Below are positions 10,307-18,113 of a DNA stretch of 64,000 nt, piece after piece. The translations under genes and the position numbers were made by a program. Source of the DNA: CAZART01 sp964487555. Its GTDB lineage: Bacteria; Bacteroidota; Rhodothermia; Rhodothermales; VXPQ01. The notes below the pieces were generated by a model that saw only the letters and a program-made list of their open reading frames with translations, was not told the origin of the DNA and did not search any database. Numbering within the stretch: the first letter of the stretch is position 1; every line of letters begins with the position of its first letter. Location of the stretch: the NCBI GenBank assembly GCA_964487555.1, contig CAZART010000004.1, positions 1-64,000 of the forward strand. Direction: 5' to 3'.

Positions 10307-10531
10307 TTAGAGCAGGCTACCGCTCTCGACGCGCTCGACATTTTGGGCGCTTAGTCCTTTCGGCGTGCGCTCGACTTCGTATTCGACTTCTTCTCCATCA
10401 CGGAGACCCTCGTCCCAGCCGAGGCCGGTGACGGCATTACGGTGGACGAAAACGTCCTTGCTACCGTCTTGGGGCTCGATGAAGCCAAATCCTTTCTCTG
10501 CGCTGAACCACTTTACTCTTCCACGTTGCAT
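10307..10531 (-). CDS. Cold-shock domain protein
   Basis: A 74-residue single cold-shock domain, an OB-fold RNA/DNA-binding protein that melts RNA structure or acts in stress adaptation. RNP1 (KGFGFI, about residues 13-18) and RNP2 (DVFVH, about 27-31) are both intact, and the protein opens with the typical 'GRVKWFSAEKGFGF'. The gene is monocistronic: its own terminator lies just downstream and about 200 bp without another gene lies upstream. A long 5' leader, common for cold-shock genes, would fit in that space but cannot be proved. The start has no obvious Shine-Dalgarno. Which paralogue it is, and whether it is cold-induced, cannot be told from sequence. Confidence 0.96.
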   Translation of the reverse strand: MQRGRVKWFSAEKGFGFIEPQDGSKDVFVHRNAVTGLGWDEGLRDGEEVEYEVERTPKGLSAQNVERVESGSLL

Positions 10532-10734
10532 AGTACGTATAGTGTTTTTTGTCCCTTCGCACGTGCCAAACCAACCAGAAGAGTACTGCTAGATGAACCT
10601 TCCAGATGTAATTACCGTGTAGGTGACGTTGTGAAATAACTTGTGTTGATGTGAGTATACCGCCGCACCGCGGAAAGGTTCTCGAATTTGATTCGGCCCG
10701 GTTGAGCTGCGAATCGACACGGCTGCATGGCCCG

Positions 10735-11379
10735 TCAACGGTCCGCTTCGCCGCTGTTCGGCTGGACCGCTACCGCGACGTAGAAATCGTCCCACTGTTC
10801 GAAGTAGGCCTCCCAACGCTGCCCGTTCTCTACCTCCACCAGAGCGGCGGTGCGCTCCATGTCGATGAACAGTCGCAGCTTCCGCGGCGAATAGCGCAGG
10901 CCGACGCGCATGGCCTTCAGCACCGACTCCTTCAGCGTCCAGCAAAGAATGTGAGCACGTTCCGTATCGAGTGGCAGTGCCTCTACGAGATCGTACTCAT
11001 CCGGATGCAGCATGTATCGGTGAAGCTCGGCATGACGAGGTAGGATCGCTTCGATGTCCACGCCCACATAGCGCGGTGCCGCGGCGGCGACCGCGTGATC
11101 CCCGGAGTGCGCGATCGATACGTGCAGATCGGTACCGACGACATCGACCGCGCCGCTTTCAGCGACTTCCAAAAGCACCTCCTCCGGCACGGTTTCGAGG
11201 CGCTCGGAAAGGAGCATGCGCGCCGCGGCACGACCCAGGATGAACTCCTGCCGTCTCTTTTGCTGCGTGAACCCTTGCAGGCGCTCCTCCTCCGCCGCCG
11301 ACAGCAGCGTCGCCCAGGTCTCCAGATGCTCCGGATCGAATCGCAGGTGGCGGAAGGTGATGTCGGAGGGGAGGATCAT
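10735..11379 (-). CDS. Sfp-type 4'-phosphopantetheinyl transferase
   Basis: Transfers the phosphopantetheine arm of CoA to a carrier-protein serine. The 214-residue length fits the Sfp class. Visible signature motifs are 'GRAAAR' (about 49-54), 'SIAHSGDHAVAA', the magnesium-binding 'GVDIE' and 'WTLKESVLKA' near residue 150. No polyketide or non-ribosomal peptide genes are in the window, so it may serve the fatty-acid carrier protein or a distant cluster. Upstream of the start on the coding strand is a short run of CCCCTT hexamers, and no Shine-Dalgarno is visible. It sits 78 bp downstream of the Nramp-like gene on the same strand and might be co-transcribed with it. A link between metal transport and carrier activation is not obvious. 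Confidence 0.92.
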   Translation of the reverse strand: MILPSDITFRHLRFDPEHLETWATLLSAAEEERLQGFTQQKRRQEFILGRAAARMLLSERLETVPEEVLLEVAESGAVDVVGTDLHVSIAHSGDHAVAAAAPRYVGVDIEAILPRHAELHRYMLHPDEYDLVEALPLDTERAHILCWTLKESVLKAMRVGLRYSPRKLRLFIDMERTAALVEVENGQRWEAYFEQWDDFYVAVAVQPNSGEADR

Positions 11380-11457
11380 GAGGGGAAGGGGAAGGGGAAG
11401 CGAAAGCAGACGGTGGCGCCGCGCGGCACCCTTCCGTTTCTCCTCCCACTTCGCCTC

Positions 11458-12879
11458 TCACCATACAAATGGAATTTGGAACACGCAGAAATAAGCGAAC
11501 ACGAGGAACGCGAGAATCAACCCGGCTGCAAAAATCCAGTGGGGACGCAGGATTCGGTATGCCTCCGCATTGAAGAGCTTTGGCATCACCATGTACAGAC
11601 CGGCCAGCACCCAGAGCGCCTGAAGTGGCGTAAGCAGCAAACCGTCCAGGATCGCCCCGAGCTTCACCAGGAAGACGGGCTCGAGTCCAAAGGTGTAGAC
11701 TATGACCATATTCGTAACCAGGAAGAGTACGAGGAAAAGGTGGAACTGCTGTTTCCAGGAGAAGCGCTCCTGAAATCCCGGTATGCAGATACGAAAGGTG
11801 TCGGCAAGAAGTCTCGGCCAACCGGCAAGCTGCCCGACCTGGGTCGCGACCAGTGCGGAGGCGCCGCCCACGAGAAACAGCACGCCCCCAATCTCGCCCC
11901 AGCGCGACGAGAAGAGCGTAGAAAGGGTGATGGCGACCTGCGGACCGTCGGGCGCAAGCTCCCGCGGACCGAGTACACCGGCGCCCGCGATGAGAAAGGC
12001 GGACGTCACGACGGTTCCGATAATAACTGCGAGCGTGGCATCCGCGTAGACGAGGCGGCACCAGCCTTTCAGACGGTTGGCCTCATTTACGCCGATCCTC
12101 TTCAACACCTCGACCTGAGCCGGTTCACCATATCCGCGGCCTCGAGCCGCCCCGTAACCGGCTCCGAGAACCCAGTACGTGTACCATACCTGACTCGCAA
12201 AACCGCCGGCTCCCCAGCCGAGGAGCGGCAATACCTCACGCCAGGGATTCTCGTGCACCCCCGCGTCAAGCGCCCAATTCGGCACAACCGGCTCGGACGG
12301 AATAAATCCTGCGAACACCGAATCGGCCTCAGGCAGCACGTGGACGGCAACGTAGCACACCCCGACGACGGTGATGAAGACGAACATACTCATGACGGCC
12401 TTCAAGATGTCGAACGTGCCGGACCAGACCACGGCCAGCGAAAAAAAAGTGACGAGCCACCCTCCGATAAACGGCGGCAGATCGAACAGGCTATGCAGAA
12501 AGGCGCCGGCCGCCGCCGCGATCGACGCGATGGAAACGGCCGCCGCTGCGAGTTGAGCGACCAGGACGATCCATACCGTCCAGTTCTTCGGCCCCGGTAT
12601 CCGGGCGAACATGTCGATCATCCCCTCGCCTGTACATACCGTATATCGGGCGCCCGACATTCCGATCCAGAACTTCAACACGATTCCGGCGACCACCGCC
12701 CATATTACGGACGTGCCCAAGACGGCCCCCGTCCTGGTCGCCAGGATCACTTCTCCTGATCCAATGTATTCCGCACACCAGATGAGCGACGGGCCGATGA
12801 GCAACAGAATGCCCCATTTGGCCGGTGGCCGATCGATCGTAGTGGCCGATAGATTGGATGCCGTCTGCGTAGCGGACAT
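11458..12879 (-). CDS. Nramp-related membrane transporter lacking the canonical metal motifs
   Basis: A 473-residue integral membrane protein with about 11-12 hydrophobic segments and Nramp-family layout ('GPSLIWCAEYIGSGEV' in TM1, 'AALVATQVGQ'-like late helix region). Canonical Nramps bind Mn/Fe through DPGN in TM1 and MPH in TM6. Here TM1 has IGSGEV and the TM6 region reads 'GWGAGGFASQVW', so both are absent. That resembles divergent, Mg-type or uncharacterised members, so the ion is uncertain. I chose ATG 12879; a TTG codon precedes it directly. An interrupted palindrome (TTTAGA, 5 bp, TCTAAA) ends three bases from the start codon and is a likely operator. The HiPIP gene is divergent. Family fairly sure; substrate open. 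Confidence 0.85.
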   Translation of the reverse strand: MSATQTASNLSATTIDRPPAKWGILLLIGPSLIWCAEYIGSGEVILATRTGAVLGTSVIWAVVAGIVLKFWIGMSGARYTVCTGEGMIDMFARIPGPKNWTVWIVLVAQLAAAAVSIASIAAAAGAFLHSLFDLPPFIGGWLVTFFSLAVVWSGTFDILKAVMSMFVFITVVGVCYVAVHVLPEADSVFAGFIPSEPVVPNWALDAGVHENPWREVLPLLGWGAGGFASQVWYTYWVLGAGYGAARGRGYGEPAQVEVLKRIGVNEANRLKGWCRLVYADATLAVIIGTVVTSAFLIAGAGVLGPRELAPDGPQVAITLSTLFSSRWGEIGGVLFLVGGASALVATQVGQLAGWPRLLADTFRICIPGFQERFSWKQQFHLFLVLFLVTNMVIVYTFGLEPVFLVKLGAILDGLLLTPLQALWVLAGLYMVMPKLFNAEAYRILRPHWIFAAGLILAFLVFAYFCVFQIPFVW

Positions 12880-12882
12880 CAA

Positions 12883-12899
12883 TTTAGATCTCGTCTAAA
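12883..12899. promoter_or_regulatory. Inverted repeat at the transporter start, candidate metalloregulator site
   Basis: TTTAGA and TCTAAA arms separated by five bases, ending three bases before the transporter ATG. Position and symmetry suit a dimeric repressor such as a DtxR/MntR-type protein, but the regulator is not in the window. Confidence 0.5.
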
Positions 12900-12917
12900 G
12901 TTCAGGGTTCGGCCCAT

Positions 12918-12925
12918 CAAAGATA
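12918..12925 (-). promoter_or_regulatory. Possible Bacteroidota-type -7 element for the transporter gene
   Basis: On the minus strand the octamer TATCTTTG matches the Bacteroidota consensus TAnnTTTG. It lies about 40 bp before the start codon. A TTTG lies upstream but at 27 bp spacing, longer than the usual 19-21, so the promoter is only half supported. Confidence 0.35.
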
Positions 12926-12930
12926 AATTC

Positions 12931-12975
12931 TGCTGGAATTTATGCGAGCCAGCAAATAGTATAGGTTCGGACCTA
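12931..12975. promoter_or_regulatory. Two further inverted repeats in the divergent intergenic region
   Basis: TGCTGG/CCAGCA arms (12931-12936 and 12949-12954) and TAGGT/ACCTA arms around TCGG (12962-12975). The second resembles a half-length DtxR-family box. Together with the site at 12883 they make this intergenic region unusually rich in dyad symmetry. Confidence 0.4.
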
Positions 12976-13074
12976 AATAATGAGCTAAATAATTGTCGCT
13001 TGACCCGGGTGCACGTTCGTTTTTTCGACGCGCACATTGGTAAAAGCCTGTCTTGATCACGATTGGAAATTCTT

Positions 13075-13461
13075 ATGTCAAACCAAAACAAGCACACATC
13101 ACGACGCGATTTCCTCCAGCGGCTGACCTTGCTCGGCACCGCAGGCGTCGTAACCCCAGTGGTTCTATCGGCGTGCGGCGGCAATGGCGAGCAGGGCACG
13201 GAGGGGACGGCCGCCAACGATAATGTGGCCGCGGGCTCGGATTTTTCCTGTACGGATACCTCCGGATTGACCGAGCAGGAGATTCAAATGCGGGAAAATT
13301 CGGAGTATGTGGACGATTCGCCTCACGCCGACAAGCGATGTGACAACTGCGAGTTGTACACCGAGCCCGCCGCCGGCGAACAGTGCGGAGGTTGTCAGGT
13401 CATTAAAGGGCCGATTCACCCGGAAGGCTATTGCAATCTCTGGGTTGCACAGCAGGCGTGA
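13075..13461 (+). CDS. High-potential iron-sulfur protein (HiPIP), Tat-exported
   Basis: Small soluble electron carrier with one [4Fe-4S] cluster working at high potential, likely on the periplasmic side. From ATG 13075 the protein is 128 residues. It has a twin-arginine signal 'SRRDFLQR' (about residues 9-16), a hydrophobic stretch and 'LSAC', which could be a lipobox. The mature C-terminal part carries the four-cysteine pattern: CDNC supplies two, CGGC supplies one or two and the terminal 'GYC' one, as in HiPIPs. The spare cysteine around CDNC/CGGC makes exact ligand assignment uncertain. It is monocistronic, with an intrinsic terminator 89 bp downstream. It is divergent from the Nramp-like gene. 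Partners could be a cytochrome bc-type complex or the c-type cytochrome proteins elsewhere in the window. Confidence 0.9.
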   Translation: MSNQNKHTSRRDFLQRLTLLGTAGVVTPVVLSACGGNGEQGTEGTAANDNVAAGSDFSCTDTSGLTEQEIQMRENSEYVDDSPHADKRCDNCELYTEPAAGEQCGGCQVIKGPIHPEGYCNLWVAQQA

Positions 13462-13549
13462 GCCGTCGCGTTCACCCCGGGCAACGAGGGCGGCACGTGT
13501 TATAACCAGCGATTCACAGAGAACGTCACTGTATCTGAACTCACCTCGA

Positions 13550-13583
13550 AAGGGATGGCCTGCTCTGCGGGCCGTCCCTTTTT
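13550..13583 (+). terminator. Intrinsic terminator of the HiPIP gene
   Basis: An 11-bp stem with one G-U pair (arms 13550-13560 and 13570-13580) whose 3' arm ends in a run of T residues to 13583. Confidence 0.85.
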
Positions 13584-13590
13584 CGTGCGC

Positions 13591-13707
13591 CGGCGACGAG
13601 CATTCCTTGTATTTGTGCACCGGCGATGAGCATTCCTTGTATTTGTGCACCGGCGACGAGCTTTTCTTTTTTCGGGCGCCGGCGACGAGCTTTTCTTTTC
13701 CGCGTGC
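13591..13707. repeat. Four tandem 28-30-bp repeats before xylB
   Basis: Copies at 13591-13620, 13621-13650, 13651-13679 and 13680-13707. The first two differ at one base; the last two share a T-rich variant half. Every copy begins with the core CGGCGAYGAGC. The array fills the space between the HiPIP terminator and the xylB promoter region. Confidence 0.9.
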
Positions 13708-13758
13708 CATTCGCCATCTTGAATCCGCTATATAGATCGCCGTCAACAGAGGAATTGC

Positions 13759-15252
13759 ATGCCCTATTTCCTTGGAATCGACGTCTCCACCACCGCGACC
13801 AAAGCCCTCGTCGCGGACGGGTCGGGAGCTGTGATCGCCGTGGCGGCGACGGAATATTCGTTCGATACGCCGCGCCCGCTATGGAGCGAGCAGGATCCCG
13901 AACTCTGGTGGGATGGAGCCTGCAGAAGCATCCGGCAGGCGTTGGAATCCGGGGGAATCGACCCCTCCGACATCGCAGGCATCGGACTTACCGGCCAGAT
14001 GCACGGGCTGGTCCTGCTCGACGGAGACGGTACCGTGCTGCGCCCGGCGATCTTGTGGAACGACCAGCGGACGGCCGCCGAATGCGACGAAATCCGCCGT
14101 CGAATCCCCAGAGAGGAGCTCATCTCCATCACCGGAAACGATGCACTCACCGGCTTTACGGCGCCAAAGATTCTATGGGTGAAGAACCACGAGCCCGAGC
14201 TTTTCAATCAGGCGCGCCACATGTTGCTCCCCAAGGATTACGTCCGGTTGCGATTGACGGATGTCTACGCGACGGACAAAGCCGGTGCGGCGGGCACGCT
14301 ACTCATGAACGTACGCCAGAGGGACTGGTCGCATCGGGTCCTCGGCCGCCTGGGCATCCCGGCGGAATGGATGCCGGACACGCACGAGGGCCCGGAGGTG
14401 ACCGGTGTTCTTACGGAGACGGCAGCCGTGGCGACGGGGCTTGCCGCGGGCACGCCCGTCGTAGCCGGCGGCGGGGATCAAAGCGCGCAGGCGGTGGGTG
14501 TCGGAGCCGTCCGAAGAGGAATCGTCGCATTGACACTCGGCACGTCCGGCGTAGTTTTCGCGACAGTGGATGAACCGTTCATCGAACCGCGGGGGCGTCT
14601 TCACTCGTTCTGCCATGCCGTCCCCGGCCGGTGGCACCTGATGGGCGTGATGCTCTCGGCCGCGGGCAGTCTGCGCTGGTACCGCGATGCGCTGGCTCCG
14701 GAAATGTCTTTCGAAAAACTAGTTGCGAGGGCCGAAGAGGTGCCGCCCGGTGCCGAAGGGCTCCTGTTTCTCCCCTACCTCACCGGTGAACGCACGCCGC
14801 ACGCCGATCCCAATGCGCGCGGTGCATTCGTCGGCCTGACCGTGAGGCACCATCGAGACCACATGACGCGTGCCGTGCTCGAAGGCGTCGCCTTCGGTCT
14901 GCGCGACAGCTTCGAGCTGATGCGCCAGGCCGGACTGCAATCCGTCGAACAGGTGCGCGTCTCCGGCGGAGGAGCGCGCAGCACCCTCTGGCGCAGCATC
15001 CTCGCCGCAGTCCTCGACACCGAGCTCGTGACGGTCAACACGTCGGAAGGTGCGGCCTTCGGCGCCGCGCTTCTTGCCGGCGTCGGAGCCGGACACTGGC
15101 ACAGCGTCGACGATGCCTGCGATTCGACGATCGCCTTAACAGGCTCAACGCGCGTTGAGCGGGATCTGGTTGCCGCATACCAGAAGCCTTACGAGCAGTA
15201 TGCCCACCTCTATCCCGCACTGAAAGGAACGTTTCGAGCCCTTTCGGGGTGA
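13759..15252 (+). CDS. xylB: Xylulokinase (FGGY carbohydrate kinase)
   Basis: Phosphorylates D-xylulose to xylulose 5-phosphate with ATP, feeding the pentose phosphate pathway. At 497 residues it has the normal length. Motifs seen are the N-terminal ATPase strand 'FLGIDVSTTATKA', the xylulokinase substrate motif 'GQMHGLV' (about residues 76-82), 'ILWNDQRT', 'GGGDQSAQAVG' and the C-terminal 'VSGGGARSTLWRSILA'. The start has a good ribosome-binding site (GAGGA seven bases upstream of ATG). No xylose isomerase or transporter is adjacent, so the gene stands alone behind a tandem-repeat array. Other FGGY kinases differ at the MHG motif, so xylulokinase is the firm choice. Confidence 0.95.
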   Translation: MPYFLGIDVSTTATKALVADGSGAVIAVAATEYSFDTPRPLWSEQDPELWWDGACRSIRQALESGGIDPSDIAGIGLTGQMHGLVLLDGDGTVLRPAILWNDQRTAAECDEIRRRIPREELISITGNDALTGFTAPKILWVKNHEPELFNQARHMLLPKDYVRLRLTDVYATDKAGAAGTLLMNVRQRDWSHRVLGRLGIPAEWMPDTHEGPEVTGVLTETAAVATGLAAGTPVVAGGGDQSAQAVGVGAVRRGIVALTLGTSGVVFATVDEPFIEPRGRLHSFCHAVPGRWHLMGVMLSAAGSLRWYRDALAPEMSFEKLVARAEEVPPGAEGLLFLPYLTGERTPHADPNARGAFVGLTVRHHRDHMTRAVLEGVAFGLRDSFELMRQAGLQSVEQVRVSGGGARSTLWRSILAAVLDTELVTVNTSEGAAFGAALLAGVGAGHWHSVDDACDSTIALTGSTRVERDLVAAYQKPYEQYAHLYPALKGTFRALSG

Positions 15253-15351
15253 GCGCCCGGTAATCTGCACGATGCTGTAATCATTCGGTCTCGTGCTGGG
15301 TACCGACTCCTGATCTGCGTTTAGATTAGCGGTTTCCACGGCGTTCGCGTC

Positions 15352-17901
15352 ATGACAAGTCTATCGAGCAAAACGTTTGTACGAAGATTCCGGACCGTTT
15401 CCGCGGCTCTCGGCATCTCTACGTCGCTTCTCGCCGCCGTCGTGCTTCTCGGCTGGATCTTCGATATCGAATATCTCAAGAGCATTTATTCCGGCTTTCC
15501 GACGATGAAAGCCAATTCCGCCATGGCGTTGCTCGCCGGCGGCGCCATCCTCTTCATCTCTCATAGCAGGCGATCCGGCTCGCGGCTGATGACGGTGATG
15601 GACGCCGTGGCGGCGGCGATCGGATTGGTAGGCGTCCTCACGTTCCTCCAGTACGCATTCGCCTTCGACCTCGGCATCGATCAGCTGCTTTTCAGGGACA
15701 GCGTGACGGCACCGTGGACGTCCCATTCCGGCCGGATGGCGCCGGCCACCGCCGTTATTCTCATTCTTTCGGCGGTGGCCCTGCTCATGTCGAGGCCCAA
15801 GCGCAGTCCTACCGTCGGTCAAATCGCGTCTGTCGTGGTCGTCTTCATCAGCGTGCTTACTGTAATCGGGTACGTCTATGGCATCGAGGTGCTTCGCGGT
15901 CCGGAGAGTTATACCCAGATGGCCCTTCCAGCGGGGCTGATCGCCTTGGTTTTTGGTCTGGGTCTGCTGCTCATGGTTCCTAATAAGGGCCCGTTTGCCG
16001 TGCTGTCCACCGACACGATCGGCGGAATGATGGCTCGNNNNNNNNNNNNNNNNNNNNNNNNNNNNNNNNNNNNNNNNNNNNNNNNNNNNNNNNNNNNNNN
16101 NNNNNNNNNNNNNNNNNNNNNNNNNNNNNNNNNNNNNGCGCACTTCCTGATCGACCGTCACGGAAAGCTGCGCTACGTCAACCAGGTCGCAACGGACAAG
16201 CTAGGGTATGCGCGCCAGGAACTCCTCGAGATGAAGGCACCGGCCATCACCGCCGATTCCGAAGCGGCGGAAGACCGCATTCGGACGCTCATCGCCATGG
16301 ACGACCTCGAGCAGACGCCACCCTTCGAATCGAGTTTGCGTCGCAAGGACGGATCCACATTTCCCGTCAGCGTCAGCGTCAGCCGGGTGTCCTTCGATGG
16401 AGCGCCGTATCTCTACATGGTTGCGCACGACATCACCACGCTGAAAATCATTCAGGAAAAGCTCGAAGAGCAAAATCGGCTTCTGGAAACGATCAACAAG
16501 GTCAACACAACCCTGGCCGGCGAGCTCGATCTTGAGAACCTCGTACAGACGGTGACGGATGCGGGCACCGAAATCACCGGTGCGCAGGTGGGCGCGTTTT
16601 TCTACAACGTTCTCGACGACGAGGGAGGGGCATACATGCTTTACACGCTCTCCGGTGCTCCGCGCGAGGCATTTGAGACCTTTCCGATGCCCCGCAACAC
16701 GGACATCTTCCATCCCACTTTCTCCGGTGAGGGAATCACCAGGATCGCAGACGTTAAGCGGGATCCCCGTTACGGGAACAACCCTCCGTACAACGGAATG
16801 CCGGAAGGTCATTTGCCCGTTCGATCCTATCTTTCTTCATCAGTCGTATCGCGAGAGGGCGAGGTAATCGGCGGGCTGTTTTTCGGGCACGAAGAGCCCG
16901 ACGTCTTCGACGACCGATCGGAGGCCCTCATTGCCGGCATTGCCGATCAGGCCGCCATCGCCATCGAGAATGCCCGCTTATTCACAGCCGCCCATAGTGA
17001 GCTTGCCGAGCGTAAACGCATCGAAGAGATGCTGCGCGAGCTCAACGAAACGCTCGAGCAGCGCGTGCACGACCGAACGGCCGAGCTCGTAACCATCAAC
17101 CGGCAGCTGAAAGCGGAGATCGCCGAAAGATCCCGAGCAGAACGAGCGCTGGAACGTACCAATCGCGCTCTTGCACAGAGCAATCGTGAACTCCAGGATT
17201 TCGCCTATGCGGCCTCGCACGATCTGCAAGAACCGCTTCGAAAGATCAGCTCGTTCGCCGATCTGCTCATATCCGATTATTCCGACCGGCTCGACGACTT
17301 GGGGCGCGAGTTCATCGAACGAATGCAAGACGCCGCGCTTCGCATGTCGCGCCTCATTCACGATTTGCTCACTTTTTCGCGCGTACAAACCCGGGCTCAG
17401 CCGTTCGAACGCGTCGATCTGAATACCGTCGTCGCCGACGTGCTGGAAGATCTTCAGGTCGCAATTGAAGAATCGCACGGCAGGCTGGAGATCGGAGACC
17501 TCCCGACGCTCGATGCCGATCCCACTCAGATGCGCCAGCTCTTTCAAAATCTTATCTCGAACGGCCTCAAGTTTCGCCGTGACGATGCGCCGCCGCACAT
17601 CTCCGTCAAAGCCGGGGTGGACCACATGGACGGTGACGATACCTGCCGGATCGAGGTTCGTGATAACGGAATTGGTTTCGAACAGAAGTATCTCGACCGC
17701 ATCTTTTCTCCGTTCCAGCGACTGCACGGCAAGAGCGCGTATCCGGGGACCGGAATCGGACTGGCCATCTGCAGGAGGATCGTCGAGCGACACCACGGCG
17801 ACATTACGGCGGAAAGTACGCCTGGGGAAGGCGCGACATTCATTGTCACGTTGCCGTGCGAACAGGAGCAGGAAGTCGCGGAGCAGGTGATCGAAGCATG
17901 A
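15352..17901 (+). CDS. Membrane sensor histidine kinase (PAS-GAF-HisKA-HATPase), interrupted by an assembly gap
   Basis: Orphan hybrid-free sensor kinase. The N-terminal 220 residues hold about six or seven hydrophobic helices. After the 100-N gap comes a PAS domain ('DRHGKLRYVNQVATDKLGY'), then a GAF domain, a coiled coil and a HisKA domain with phospho-acceptor His in 'AASHDLQEPLRK' (about residue 623, counting the gap). The HATPase domain has the N box 'LFQNLISNGLKF', G1 'VRDNGIGF' and G2 'GTGIGLAIC'. The kinase core resembles the cyanobacterial phytochrome-like family. The gap length is nominal, so the frame continuity across it is not evidence and the true protein may be longer. No response regulator gene is adjacent; signal and output are unknown. 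Confidence 0.85.
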   Translation: MTSLSSKTFVRRFRTVSAALGISTSLLAAVVLLGWIFDIEYLKSIYSGFPTMKANSAMALLAGGAILFISHSRRSGSRLMTVMDAVAAAIGLVGVLTFLQYAFAFDLGIDQLLFRDSVTAPWTSHSGRMAPATAVILILSAVALLMSRPKRSPTVGQIASVVVVFISVLTVIGYVYGIEVLRGPESYTQMALPAGLIALVFGLGLLLMVPNKGPFAVLSTDTIGGMMAXXXXXXXXXXXXXXXXXXXXXXXXXXXXXXXXXXAHFLIDRHGKLRYVNQVATDKLGYARQELLEMKAPAITADSEAAEDRIRTLIAMDDLEQTPPFESSLRRKDGSTFPVSVSVSRVSFDGAPYLYMVAHDITTLKIIQEKLEEQNRLLETINKVNTTLAGELDLENLVQTVTDAGTEITGAQVGAFFYNVLDDEGGAYMLYTLSGAPREAFETFPMPRNTDIFHPTFSGEGITRIADVKRDPRYGNNPPYNGMPEGHLPVRSYLSSSVVSREGEVIGGLFFGHEEPDVFDDRSEALIAGIADQAAIAIENARLFTAAHSELAERKRIEEMLRELNETLEQRVHDRTAELVTINRQLKAEIAERSRAERALERTNRALAQSNRELQDFAYAASHDLQEPLRKISSFADLLISDYSDRLDDLGREFIERMQDAALRMSRLIHDLLTFSRVQTRAQPFERVDLNTVVADVLEDLQVAIEESHGRLEIGDLPTLDADPTQMRQLFQNLISNGLKFRRDDAPPHISVKAGVDHMDGDDTCRIEVRDNGIGFEQKYLDRIFSPFQRLHGKSAYPGTGIGLAICRRIVERHHGDITAESTPGEGATFIVTLPCEQEQEVAEQVIEA
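16038..16137. other. Assembly gap (100 N) inside the histidine kinase gene
   Basis: Exactly 100 N. Unlike the second gap, the flanks share no duplicated end sequence, so real sequence is probably missing between the membrane domain and the PAS domain. Confidence 0.99.
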
Positions 17902-18113
17902 TTTCTGGTTGCAACGCGCCCGCATCGTGTTACGCTTTCTCTCTGCGCGTGCGCCTTTACACCCCTGTTCCGGCACTCAGGTCTTTATATTGTAGGAGGG
18001 ACCTGGAACCGCTTCCGGGACCTCCTGTAAGCCACTCCCTAATGCTACCCCGAGTACGGTATTGCTTATGACGCAGGCGTGGACGCTCAGTAAAGAGACA
18101 TAGATACAGACCA

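Noticed and set aside
17994..18026. Riboswitch-like stem-loop in the pckA leader
   Set aside because: AGGAGG/CCTCCT arms with a large internal loop only; no known aptamer features and too little support.
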